The notes: a model not told the origin generated them from the sequence alone. A stretch of DNA of 8,403 bases from an uncultured Bacilli bacterium (GCA_947632355.1 CANROY010000046.1:1-8403); one strand, 5' to 3'; counted from the stretch's first letter, positions 1 to 5,544 are shown. Numbers and translations are program-made.

Positions 1-81
1 GGTTCTTTCCTTTACTTTCTAATATACCCCCCCCCCCATTGGTCTTTCAATGGTTGGGAGGTTATTCTTGTATTTCTTCAT
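1..81 (-). CDS. 5' end of a phase-variable membrane surface protein gene (partial, OFF as read)
   Basis: Only the first codons of this gene are in the window; it leaves at the left edge. The ATG at 81-79 follows AGGAGG (95-90) with an 8-nt spacer. Translation gives MKKYKNNLPTIERPM, then a run of 11 G (37-27), and in this register it ends GGGVY-stop at 21-19. With 9 or 12 G the reading would instead continue G-I-L-E-S-K-G-K-N to the edge, matching the same segment of the paralog at 221-1022 (G-I-L-E-S-R-K-N). By analogy it should continue into a Lys-rich cytoplasmic stretch, one transmembrane helix and an extracellular domain, but none of that is visible. The gene has its own promoter (107-135). 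The frame status depends on an exact homopolymer count, which sequencing can misread. Confidence 0.72.
27..37 (-). repeat. Homopolymeric G tract (11 G on the minus strand)
   Basis: Eleven consecutive C on the plus strand, read as G11 in codons 15-18 of the leftmost gene. In DNA this AT-rich, such a run is not expected by chance. It lies just inside a coding start with a strong SD, which is the usual placement of slipped-strand contingency tracts. G11 leads to a TAG six codons after the tract-start ATG; G9 or G12 is open. Confidence 0.85.
30..61 (-). promoter_or_regulatory. Leader hairpin with the G tract as 3' arm, copy 1
   Basis: On the minus strand CCATTG (53-48), loop AAAGAC (47-42) and CAATGG (41-36) form a perfect 6-bp stem. 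After an AA bulge, CCTCCC (61-56) can pair with six G of the tract (35-30, one G-U). The same CCTCC is complementary to the GGAGG of the SD, so two structures are mutually exclusive. This is read from the sequence only; folding energies were not computed. Confidence 0.5.
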
Positions 82-106
82 ACTTGCTTCCTCCTATGCT
101 AATTTC

Positions 107-135
107 ATTTTACTATTATTTGTAATTTTTTTCAA
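107..135 (-). promoter_or_regulatory. Sigma-A-like promoter of the leftmost gene
   Basis: On the minus strand TTGAAA (135-130), a 17-nt spacer and TAAAAT (112-107) precede the SD at 95-90, which leaves a short untranslated leader. It lies in the gap between the stop of the upstream paralog (221) and this gene, so the leftmost member can be transcribed independently. Confidence 0.6.
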
Positions 136-220
136 CCAAAGAAAAAGAAGAATTACTCTCCTTTTCATTTTAAGAAATCTATTAAGTTTTCTAAAATATT
201 AAGAAAAAAATTATATAACC

Positions 221-1022
221 CTATTGTTGGATTTTTATTCCGGGTATAACATATATATCTGCATTATAAATTGAAGCAGACATTATAGTTGCTATTCCTC
301 CTCCATTGATAGCTAGATTTGATACTGTTAACATTCCCGTTTTCTGATCATAATTAAATAAAATATTATTAGTTGCTATTGTTTTATATTGATTAGAGGA
401 TGCATTACCAACACCCCCATATGCACTAATATTTTTTACAAAAAATTCTTCATTTTTAAAATTAGTCCAACCGGGAATAGAAGTACAGTTAAATGTACGA
501 CTACTTGCAGTATTACTTGATATACTACCAACTAAATAAGCATTGATATCACTTGAAATATTAGGCATTTCTTCTTCTGTTGTCGTAAAAGAGACATTAC
601 ATTTTGTTCCTTTCTTAAATTCTTTTACTTCAATTTGCCATTTATTATAATTCCAACTTCCTTTTGCTCCTTTATCACATTCTACTGTTACATCATAATT
701 AGTATCTTCAGTTTTTGGAGGTATTTCTTCTGCTTCTTTCCCTTCTAAAGTTATAGCTAACTTTATATCTCCCCTGCTAAAATCAGGTACAGTACCTTGT
801 AAAACATCAAACGTTTTTGCTTCTTTATACAACGCAAAACTTCGGTATAGACTTATACCTCCAACAATAAGCAAAATTCCTATTATGCTTCCTACTAGTA
901 TTTGTTTTTGTTTCTTATTTTTGTTAAACCTTTGAAGTTCCTTTGGGTTCTTTCTACTTTCTAATATACCCCCCCCCCATTGGTCTTTCAATGGTTGGGA
1001 GGTTATTCTTGAATTTCTTCAT
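221..1022 (-). CDS. Phase-variable single-pass membrane surface protein (frame-shifted, OFF as read)
   Basis: Start chosen as ATG 1022-1020, 8 nt after AGGAGG (1036-1031). That frame reads MKKFKNNLPTIERPM, crosses 10 G (978-969) and stops at TAG 956-954. The long body is in another frame, whose only start near the tract is a TTG (991) with no SD. With 9 G the two frames join into a 266-residue protein: a basic N-terminus (about residues 1-40, motif NKNKKQKQ), one transmembrane helix (about 41-60), then an exported domain beginning FALYKEAKTFDVLQGTVPDF. A Cys pair (VECD and GTKCNVSF) flanks a WNYNKW motif and could form a disulfide; a third Cys is in FNCTS. No LPXTG or lipobox is seen, so the helix is probably a signal anchor with the C-terminus outside. 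The first 150 or so residues are clearly paralogous to the protein at 1268-1978, while the C-terminal part differs. The family is common as 'hypothetical' in gut Firmicutes. Its function is unknown; surface exposure is inferred. Confidence 0.78.
969..978 (-). repeat. Homopolymeric G tract (10 G on the minus strand)
   Basis: Ten C on the plus strand, read as G10 after the CCA-AT of codons 14-15 of the 221-1022 gene. Ten G sends the ATG frame to a stop seven codons past the tract-start ATG. Nine or twelve G fuses it exactly to the body, and 801 nt then gives a whole number of codons. The length differs from the sister tract (11), as expected of slipped-strand mispairing. Confidence 0.85.
971..1002 (-). 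promoter_or_regulatory. Leader hairpin with the G tract as 3' arm, copy 2
   Basis: CCATTG (994-989), loop AAAGAC (988-983) and CAATGG (982-977) make a perfect stem. CCTCCC (1002-997) can extend it by pairing with tract G 976-971 across an AA bulge. CCTCC (1002-998) is also complementary to the GGAGG of the SD (1035-1031), 28 nt upstream, so SD masking and the tract hairpin compete. Conservation in both copies supports a role, but the regulatory effect is inference. Confidence 0.5.
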
Positions 1023-1050
1023 ACTTGCTTCCTCCTCGTATTATACTTCT

Positions 1051-1080
1051 ATTTTATCATATATTTTTATTTATTGTAAA
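1051..1080 (-). promoter_or_regulatory. Possible extended -10 promoter of the 221-1022 gene
   Basis: On the minus strand TTTACA (1080-1075), an 18-nt spacer and TAAAAT (1056-1051) preceded by TGA give an extended -10 (TGATAAAAT), 15 nt before the SD. A TATAAT at about 1044-1039 is too close to the SD to be its -10. A perfect TTGACA (1232-1227) further upstream has only a weak -10 and is a less likely alternative. Confidence 0.45.
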
Positions 1081-1150
1081 AAAAATTATATTTTCCAAAA
1101 TTATATTTTAAAATTAATAAGCCTGTTTTAATATAAATTCTAATTTAAAT

Positions 1151-1181
1151 TAAAAAAATAAAATAAGCCCTATATCCTTAT
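1151..1181 (-). terminator. Weak candidate terminator after the 1268-1978 gene
   Basis: On the minus strand ATAAG (1181-1177) and CTTAT (1167-1163) can pair around a 9-nt loop, followed by a T-rich stretch (1162-1151). The stem is only 5 bp and AT-rich and lies about 85 nt past the stop codon, so this is tentative. Confidence 0.25.
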
Positions 1182-1267
1182 AGTTACAATAAATTTGTTC
1201 AAAAAATAAATATAATTTTTTAGTTTTGTCAAAAACTTTTTGTTATCAAATATCTGCATCTATTAAG

Positions 1268-1978
1268 TTAATTTGCAAACGGTGTACTGCTAGGGTCAAA
1301 TGCATATCCTGACACAGAAATGGATGAAGAAGAATAACCCCATTCTTGCGACGAATCACCGACATATGCCCCTAAACTTATTGAACCTGAAATTGATACT
1401 TTTCCATTACTATAGGTTATTGAATTAGATCTAGAAGCAGGTTGACCATTACTTGCAATTGTACGCCCCATATTAGAACTAAAACTATTTATCAAAGCTC
1501 TAAAGTTACTAGCTGTAAAATCACTTGGTTGTTTACCTAAAGATTCAATAATTTCGGTGAAATCACCATTTTGGCTAAAATAAATTGTACCTGTGCTTCC
1601 AATGCTTGGAATTGATTCTGTTGTTGTAGTAAAGATAACATCGCATTTAGTTCCACTTCTAAAACTACTTACCTCTACTTGCCATTTACTGTAATTCCAA
1701 TTTCCTTTTGCATCTTGATCACAATTTACTTCTACTTTGTAATTACCTTTATCAGGTATTACATCTTTCTTTTCTCCATTGACTGTAATAGCGAGTTTCA
1801 AATCTCCTCTGTTAAAATCAGGTACAATTCCTTGCAAAACATTAAAACTTTGCTCTTCTTTATAAAGTGCAAATGTATTATATAAGACAATTCCACCAAT
1901 TAAAAACACAATTCCTATTATACTTGCTATCACTATTTGTTTTTGCTTTTTATTTTTTATATATTTTTGCAATTTCAT
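1268..1978 (-). CDS. Single-pass membrane surface protein, paralog without G tract
   Basis: 236 residues from ATG 1978-1976, with AGAGAGG (1993-1987) 8 nt upstream. The N-terminus MKLQKYIKNKKQKQ is basic, followed by a transmembrane helix at about 15-34, then FALYKEEQSFNVLQGIVPDF and a domain with the same Cys pair (VNCD, GTKCDVIF) around WNYSKW as the protein at 221-1022. After about residue 130 the sequence is rich in Ser, Gly and Asn and unrelated by eye to that paralog. It starts at the point matching residue 28 or so of the phase-variable protein, so it lacks the leader peptide and G tract. It is transcribed away from a small XRE regulator through a shared intergenic region with a palindromic operator, which suggests regulated rather than random expression. 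No sortase or lipoprotein signal is seen. Function unknown. Confidence 0.85.
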   Translation of the reverse strand: MKLQKYIKNKKQKQIVIASIIGIVFLIGGIVLYNTFALYKEEQSFNVLQGIVPDFNRGDLKLAITVNGEKKDVIPDKGNYKVEVNCDQDAKGNWNYSKWQVEVSSFRSGTKCDVIFTTTTESIPSIGSTGTIYFSQNGDFTEIIESLGKQPSDFTASNFRALINSFSSNMGRTIASNGQPASRSNSITYSNGKVSISGSISLGAYVGDSSQEWGYSSSSISVSGYAFDPSSTPFAN

Positions 1979-2012
1979 ATTTTTAACCTCTCTAAATCTA
2001 GTATTAACATAT

Positions 2013-2041
2013 TTTACTTATAAATTCATTATAGGTAAAAT
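2013..2041 (+). promoter_or_regulatory. Candidate promoter of the XRE regulator
   Basis: TTTACT (2013-2018), a 17-nt spacer and TAAAAT (2036-2041) on the plus strand, facing the regulator gene. The -10 lies inside the TAGGTA-N5-TACCTA palindrome, so a protein bound there would also block this promoter (likely autoregulation). The -35 is a poor match, so confidence is moderate. Confidence 0.4.
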
Positions 2042-2056
2042 ATACCTAAAAGTCAA
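2028..2056 (-). promoter_or_regulatory. Strong sigma-A-type promoter of the 1268-1978 surface gene
   Basis: On the minus strand TTGACT (2056-2051), exactly 17 nt, and a perfect TATAAT (2033-2028). It sits about 35 nt before the SD of the surface-protein gene. The spacer is almost entirely occupied by the palindrome at 2032-2048, the classic arrangement of a promoter blocked by a bound repressor. Confidence 0.8.
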
Positions 2057-2073
2057 TATGCAGAATATACCTA
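2032..2073. promoter_or_regulatory. Candidate operator: TAGGTA-N5-TACCTA plus a third half-site
   Basis: TAGGTA (2032-2037) and TACCTA (2043-2048) form an inverted repeat of 6-bp arms. A further half-site, within the 10-mer AATATACCTA, occurs at 2064-2073 and repeats 2039-2048 exactly, 25 bp away. The palindrome overlaps the -10 and spacer of the minus-strand promoter and the -10 of the plus-strand one. The adjacent divergent XRE protein is the natural candidate ligand (inference). Confidence 0.6.
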
Positions 2074-2098
2074 TTGTAAAATTTAAATGGTGGGAAAA

Positions 2099-2368
2099 AT
2101 GAATAGATTACGGGAATTAAGGGAAGATAAGGATTTATTGCAAAAAGACATTGCAAGCCTTTTAAATATCGACCAATCTAATTATAGTCGTTATGAACTT
2201 GAAAAAATTAATATACCAATTGAAACTTTACACAAACTTGCTGATTTTTATCATACTAGTGTTGATTATATTCTTTATAGAACAGACATAAGAAATCCTT
2301 ATACAAAAAGTATTATTTGCGAAGAGGATGTTCCTTATGAAGAAGATAAAGTAAAACAAACAAATTAA
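2099..2368 (+). CDS. Small XRE-family HTH transcriptional regulator
   Basis: 89 residues starting at ATG 2099, preceded by the SD-like GGTGGG (2089-2094). An in-frame ATG at 2087 has no SD and would add MVGK before the usual XRE start, so the internal one is preferred. Residues 3-60 form a Cro/CI-type HTH_3 domain: LLQKDIASLL is the first HTH helix, IDQSNYSRYELE covers the turn and recognition helix, then IPIETLHKLADFYHTSVDYIL. The C-terminal 25 residues are acidic and charged, with no sensor domain visible. It is divergent from the surface-protein gene and shares a palindromic operator with it, so it probably controls that gene and itself. It is monocistronic, ending at the terminator 2377-2398. 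Whether it represses or activates cannot be decided from sequence; operator placement favours repression. Confidence 0.88.
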   Translation: MNRLRELREDKDLLQKDIASLLNIDQSNYSRYELEKINIPIETLHKLADFYHTSVDYILYRTDIRNPYTKSIICEEDVPYEEDKVKQTN

Positions 2369-2376
2369 CCCAAAAT

Positions 2377-2398
2377 AAAAAGACCAAACGGTCTTTTT
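2377..2398. terminator. Bidirectional intrinsic terminator between XRE gene and deoD
   Basis: AAAAAGACC (2377-2385), loop AAAC, GGTCTTTTT (2390-2398): a 9-bp perfect stem with T runs when read on either strand. It ends the plus-strand regulator, and its edge overlaps the stop codon of the convergent deoD gene (2399-2397). Confidence 0.85.
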
Positions 2399-3140
2399 AT
2401 TTGATGATTGATTCTAAGGCTAGAGTAATTGATTCATTTAATGATTTTTCACGATCTTCTTGACTCATAAATTCATCACTAAATTTACTATCAACTACCG
2501 TAAGGATACAAGAAGCTTGTTTTTCGAATGAGTCTGCTATATGAAATAAAGCAAATGCTTCCATTTCTTCTGCAATAATTTTGATTGTTTTTGGAACTCT
2601 AGCTAGTACATGTTCATTATCACTGTAAAAGCCAAATTGTTCTGTACTCATAACAGTACCACTAAAGGTGTGTAAGTTTAATTCTTTTGCTGTTTCTTTA
2701 ATGGTTTCGTTTAATGTTTTGCTTGGATATACCAAATGCGTTGGGTCTCCATTATAAGAATAAGCAAAGTTTCCTTCATTATAAGCACTGTCTACAACAA
2801 TAAGGTCAGGAACATTTAACTCAGGAATTAATCCTCCACAAGTTCCAACACGAATTATTTTTTCTACACCGAAGAAATAGAATAATTCGAAAGCATAAAT
2901 GCTCATACTAGGCATTCCCATTCCAGAACCCATAACGGTTATGCGTACCCCTTTATAAGTTCCTGTAAAAATAAACATATTTCTTGTATCACTTACAAGT
3001 TTCGCATCACTCAAGAAGTTTTCTGCAATATATTTTGCACGTAGAGGATCTCCGGGCATGACAACAATTGGTGCAATCTCCTCTTTTGTACAAGCAATAT
3101 GTGCAGGTTTTATGTGCTCTAAAACTTTTGGTGCCTTCAC
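2397..3140 (-). CDS. deoD: Purine-nucleoside phosphorylase, DeoD type
   Basis: Cytoplasmic enzyme of the PNP/UDP superfamily, cleaving purine (deoxy)ribonucleosides with phosphate to free base and (deoxy)ribose-1-phosphate in purine salvage. Start chosen as GTG 3140, because AAGGAG (3154-3149) lies 8 nt before it; the more upstream GTG at 3149 overlaps that SD. This gives 247 residues, slightly above the usual 235 owing to a longer N-terminus. Visible motifs: VVMPGDPLRAKYIAE (phosphate site, Gly30 and Arg34), FTGTYKG, GSGMGMPS, IIRVGTCGG (Arg97), EEMEAFALF (191-199, base/ribose site) and TVVDS (Asp217, matching the catalytic Asp of SDH in E. coli DeoD), with Arg230 at the place of its partner Arg. 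The SDH triplet is VDS here. No convincing promoter was seen in the 78-bp gap upstream. Confidence 0.93.
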   Translation of the reverse strand: MKAPKVLEHIKPAHIACTKEEIAPIVVMPGDPLRAKYIAENFLSDAKLVSDTRNMFIFTGTYKGVRITVMGSGMGMPSMSIYAFELFYFFGVEKIIRVGTCGGLIPELNVPDLIVVDSAYNEGNFAYSYNGDPTHLVYPSKTLNETIKETAKELNLHTFSGTVMSTEQFGFYSDNEHVLARVPKTIKIIAEEMEAFALFHIADSFEKQASCILTVVDSKFSDEFMSQEDREKSLNESITLALESIIK

Positions 3141-3178
3141 AATAATCACTCCTTATTATTCTATTTATAGGATAGCAA

Positions 3179-3208
3179 AAAAAAGTAAAGCTATAAATAA
3201 TTTTACTT
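3179..3208 (-). terminator. Weak candidate terminator after the U32 gene
   Basis: On the minus strand AAGTAAA (3208-3202) can pair with TTTACTT (3189-3183) around a 12-nt loop, followed by a T run (to 3177). The stem has a single G-C pair. The surrounding 3201-3240 carries four TTTTACTT-like repeats that offer alternative pairings, so this is tentative. Confidence 0.3.
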
Positions 3209-3227
3209 CACTTTTACTTTAGTTTAC

Positions 3228-5492
3228 TTAAATTTTACATTTACTAATTTTACATAATATTGACTCTATTTCTTTAGGAGTTTCTTCTAAAAACTCTAAA
3301 TGATAGTTTTCGATTCCTAAACTTTGATAGAAAGTAATGTCATTTAAATAATTAAATGTTTCATAATAGAATAAATGATTAATGTGATTTTCTTTAGCTT
3401 CAGGAAGTAACCTGTATAATTTATCGTTACGGTCTTTTAAGTAATAGTGTTTTTCTTTTTGGCAAATGGTACAAGTTTTTTCTTTATTTAAATAACGATT
3501 GATAGGACAATATTTCATTACCATAACTTCTAGTTTTCCATAGATATAGAGTTCTATTTTTTCTTTATGTTCAATTTTCTTCGTTAAAATTTCTATTTGT
3601 TCTTTACTATTTTCGATGGACAAAGTAATTCGTTTGGCACCCAAAGATTCTAAATAAGAAAAACTATAGTGATTTGCTACATTGAAATAAGAATCCGTAA
3701 CACAAATATTTTCTTGTCCATATTTGTAAAGAGAGCCACTCTCTCCAACCAAAAGTTTTTCTCCCTCTAATTTTGTAAAAGTATTCTTAACTCTTGGAAG
3801 ACGCAGATAAACATTTTCTTCTTGTTTATACTTTTTATAAAGAAGAGCATCCGTTACATAGATAGAAGCAACATCATACTTTAAGCAAGCTTTTAGTTGT
3901 TCTTCATCCCGTACTAACACGTGAATATTTCTATTTTTCGTTGGAACACTAGCATATTCTTTTCTTGCTTCTTGTTTGATTTCTTTAAATGGATGTGGTA
4001 CTTTTTCTTCTCTTTTTTGAATTAAAGCATCTACTACTTTATGTTTTACACTTTTTAGTAAACTCATTGGTATAAAGATATTTTCATCCATTTTGATTTC
4101 TAGAGTTTCAAGAGCAAAAGGGCTATTTCCTAACGTACTTAGTTTTTCTTCAACAATTTCTTTTGTCGTTGGAATGTTACTTGCAAGTGTTAGGATACCC
4201 TCTTCTACTTCTATTGTATTTTCGCCATCAAAGAAAGAAAGTTTAAGGGGTTTATTCTTCTTGGCAATGACTTTTCCTTCAATTAGAATTTTCTTTTCTT
4301 GGGTCGTTTTTAATTCTTTTTCCCATATAGAATCTATCGTTTTTACAACGGAATCTTTCATTCTTAAATCAATTTTGTTATTAACAAAAACGATATCCCC
4401 TTTTTTTGCACTGTTAATTAGTTTTCCTTTTTCATCGTATAGATAGTTCACAATAAACCCTTTTTGGGCATTTACAAAACGAATACCATCTTCTTGATGT
4501 AAATCTCTATCTAATTGGATTTTAATTTTTTCACTTGTTGTTTCTAAAACACGACCAAGTGGTATGCCTTGATGATTTGGACTTTTACCATTCATTAAAT
4601 CGTTATTGGTTTCATGAAATAAATGTCCTTTGGTAAATCCACGATTAAACAACACTTTTAATTTGTCTTTTTCTTCTTCGGTAATGGTAACAGGTTGGTT
4701 TTGTTCGAAAGAATCGATCAGTTTACGATAAAGTCTTGTTGTATAAGCAACGTAAGAAGGGCTTTTCATTCTTCCTTCAATTTTAAAAGAAGTGATATTG
4801 GAACGCATTAAAGCATCAAATTGGTCAAACGTTGCAAATTCTTTAGGACTTAATAAATATTCCTCATCAAGTGGTAGTGTATTGTTCTCTTCTACCAGTT
4901 TAAAAGGAAGGCGACAAATGCCTGCACAAGAACCACGATTGCCACTTCGATTTAAAAGTAGACTACTAAACAAACATTGACCTGAATAGGAAATACATAA
5001 AGCACCATGTATAAAAACTTCTATTTCCATCGTAGTTTTCATACTGTTTATTTCTTCTAAAGAAAGTTCTCTTGCTAGAACAACTCGTTTGACCCCAAGG
5101 CTTTCTAATAATTTTAATTGTTCTAGATTATGCGTATGCATTTGGGTAGAAGCATGTACTTCTAAATTTGGAAATTGTTCTCTTACTCTTTTCATTAAAC
5201 CAATGTCTTGCATAATTAACGCATCGACATTATTTTGATGAAGAAAACGAATATAAGAAATACAGTCCTCTATTTCTGTTTCATAAAGCATCGTGTTTAC
5301 AGTCACATAGATCTTTACACCATAAAGATGACAATATTTAATAGCATAAATCATTTCTTCTTCGGTAAAGTTATCGGCGAATGCTCTTGCTCCAAACTTC
5401 TTACCACCCAAATAAACTGCATCACAACCATTATGAATGGCACTATATAAACATTCTAAATTTCCAACAGGACTTAATAATTCTTTTTTCAT
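3228..5492 (-). CDS. Long U32-family protein, RlhA/TrhP-like RNA hydroxylation enzyme
   Basis: 754 residues from ATG 5492, with AAGGTG (5503-5498) as SD. The N-terminal 260 residues are a typical peptidase U32 domain: KELLSPVGNLECLYSAIHNG, CDAVYLGGKKFGAR, EVHASTQMHTHN, then the cysteine cluster C166, C173, C189, C193 within FIHGALCISYSGQC and NRGSCAGICR, and FKIEGRMKSPSYVAYTTRLYR. Family knowledge: despite the name, characterised relatives hydroxylate RNA (E. coli RlhA for 23S rRNA C2501, TrhP for tRNA U34) using prephenate-dependent chemistry and an Fe-S cluster held by such cysteines. The length with a large C-terminal part resembles RlhA (U32 plus DUF3656) rather than the shorter TrhP. A second Cys group (about 662, 674, 677) lies near the C-terminus. 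The exact RNA target cannot be told from sequence. Confidence 0.85.
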   Translation of the reverse strand: MKKELLSPVGNLECLYSAIHNGCDAVYLGGKKFGARAFADNFTEEEMIYAIKYCHLYGVKIYVTVNTMLYETEIEDCISYIRFLHQNNVDALIMQDIGLMKRVREQFPNLEVHASTQMHTHNLEQLKLLESLGVKRVVLARELSLEEINSMKTTMEIEVFIHGALCISYSGQCLFSSLLLNRSGNRGSCAGICRLPFKLVEENNTLPLDEEYLLSPKEFATFDQFDALMRSNITSFKIEGRMKSPSYVAYTTRLYRKLIDSFEQNQPVTITEEEKDKLKVLFNRGFTKGHLFHETNNDLMNGKSPNHQGIPLGRVLETTSEKIKIQLDRDLHQEDGIRFVNAQKGFIVNYLYDEKGKLINSAKKGDIVFVNNKIDLRMKDSVVKTIDSIWEKELKTTQEKKILIEGKVIAKKNKPLKLSFFDGENTIEVEEGILTLASNIPTTKEIVEEKLSTLGNSPFALETLEIKMDENIFIPMSLLKSVKHKVVDALIQKREEKVPHPFKEIKQEARKEYASVPTKNRNIHVLVRDEEQLKACLKYDVASIYVTDALLYKKYKQEENVYLRLPRVKNTFTKLEGEKLLVGESGSLYKYGQENICVTDSYFNVANHYSFSYLESLGAKRITLSIENSKEQIEILTKKIEHKEKIELYIYGKLEVMVMKYCPINRYLNKEKTCTICQKEKHYYLKDRNDKLYRLLPEAKENHINHLFYYETFNYLNDITFYQSLGIENYHLEFLEETPKEIESILCKISKCKI

Positions 5493-5510
5493 ATAAACAC
5501 CTTTTTCATT

Positions 5511-5519
5511 ATTATAGCA
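5511..5519 (-). promoter_or_regulatory. Extended -10 promoter element of the U32 gene
   Basis: TGCTATAAT on the minus strand, a full extended -10 match, just upstream of the SD at 5503-5498. No good -35 is present 17 nt upstream. The implied untranslated leader is very short. Confidence 0.45.
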
Positions 5520-5544
5520 AAAGAAAAAGGAAAATACATTCCTT
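5520..5544 (-). terminator. Candidate intrinsic terminator of the GNAT/membrane-protein operon
   Basis: On the minus strand AAGGAA (5544-5539), loop TGTATT, TTCCTT (5532-5527), then a T-rich run to 5520. The 5' arm overlaps the stop codon of the gene ending at 5543. The stem is short at 6 bp, so confidence is moderate. Confidence 0.42.

Larger units (their letters stand above)
1..95 (-). repeat. Leader repeat, copy 1
   Basis: Direct copy of 946-1036. From the SD to the base before the homopolymer (38-95 against 979-1036) the 58 bp differ at a single base (71 t, 1012 a; Tyr against Phe codon). The C run on the plus strand is 11 long here and 10 there. Beyond it the copies remain similar, apart from a 3-nt indel that preserves the reading frame. 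Upstream of the SD (from 96 and from 1037) similarity stops at once, so the repeat covers exactly the SD, start codon, hairpin and G tract. Confidence 0.9.
946..1036 (-). repeat. Leader repeat, copy 2
   Basis: Second copy of the SD, ATG, hairpin and G-tract module seen at 1-95, 941 bp away in direct orientation. It is much more conserved at DNA level than would be expected from protein selection alone on a short N-terminus. It could serve as a homology block for recombination between the two genes. Confidence 0.9.
1037..1267. other. AT-rich intergenic stretch between two surface-protein paralogs
   Basis: This 231-bp gap has no supportable gene; short open frames here are chance products of AT-rich sequence. 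It holds the promoter candidate at 1051-1080 and a weak terminator candidate at 1151-1181. The AGTTTT-GTCA-AAAACT inverted repeat near 1223-1238 has no matching gene on the plus strand. Confidence 0.6.

Noticed and set aside
27..37. C/G runs as purely assembly artefacts
   Set aside because: Miscounts are possible, but two separate copies of the same module in AT-rich DNA, with frame-consistent flanks, argue for real tracts. The exact length remains uncertain.
36..53. CCATTG/CAATGG inverted repeats as recombinase sites for promoter inversion
   Set aside because: Both copies are in direct orientation, no recombinase gene is in the window, and the repeat is inside coding sequence with a 6-nt loop; an mRNA hairpin explains it better.
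177..188. 12-mer ATCTATTAAGTT shared with 1258-1269 as an attachment site
   Set aside because: Too short and AT-rich to stand out, with no integrase or other mobile-element gene nearby.
980..991. TTG at 991 as the start of the 221-1022 protein
   Set aside because: No SD precedes it, and a far better SD and ATG lie at 1036-1020 in the frame that the G tract can connect. The same layout in copy 1 supports the upstream start.
943..1131. Plus-strand open frame of about 62 codons across the C tract
   Set aside because: It is antisense to the leader of the surface gene, has no SD and reads mostly low-complexity AT-rich codons; it is a shadow.
2087..2098. ATG 2087 as start of the XRE regulator
   Set aside because: No SD upstream; ATG 2099 has GGTGGG ahead and gives the usual MNRLRELRE start of XRE proteins.
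3141..3149. GTG 3149 as start of deoD
   Set aside because: The SD AAGGAG overlaps this codon, so it cannot serve it; GTG 3140 is at the correct distance.
3201..3240. Four TTTTACTT-like repeats as a CRISPR-like or regulatory array
   Set aside because: Short, AT-rich and partly inside a stop region; no spacers of constant length. Low complexity is the simpler reading.
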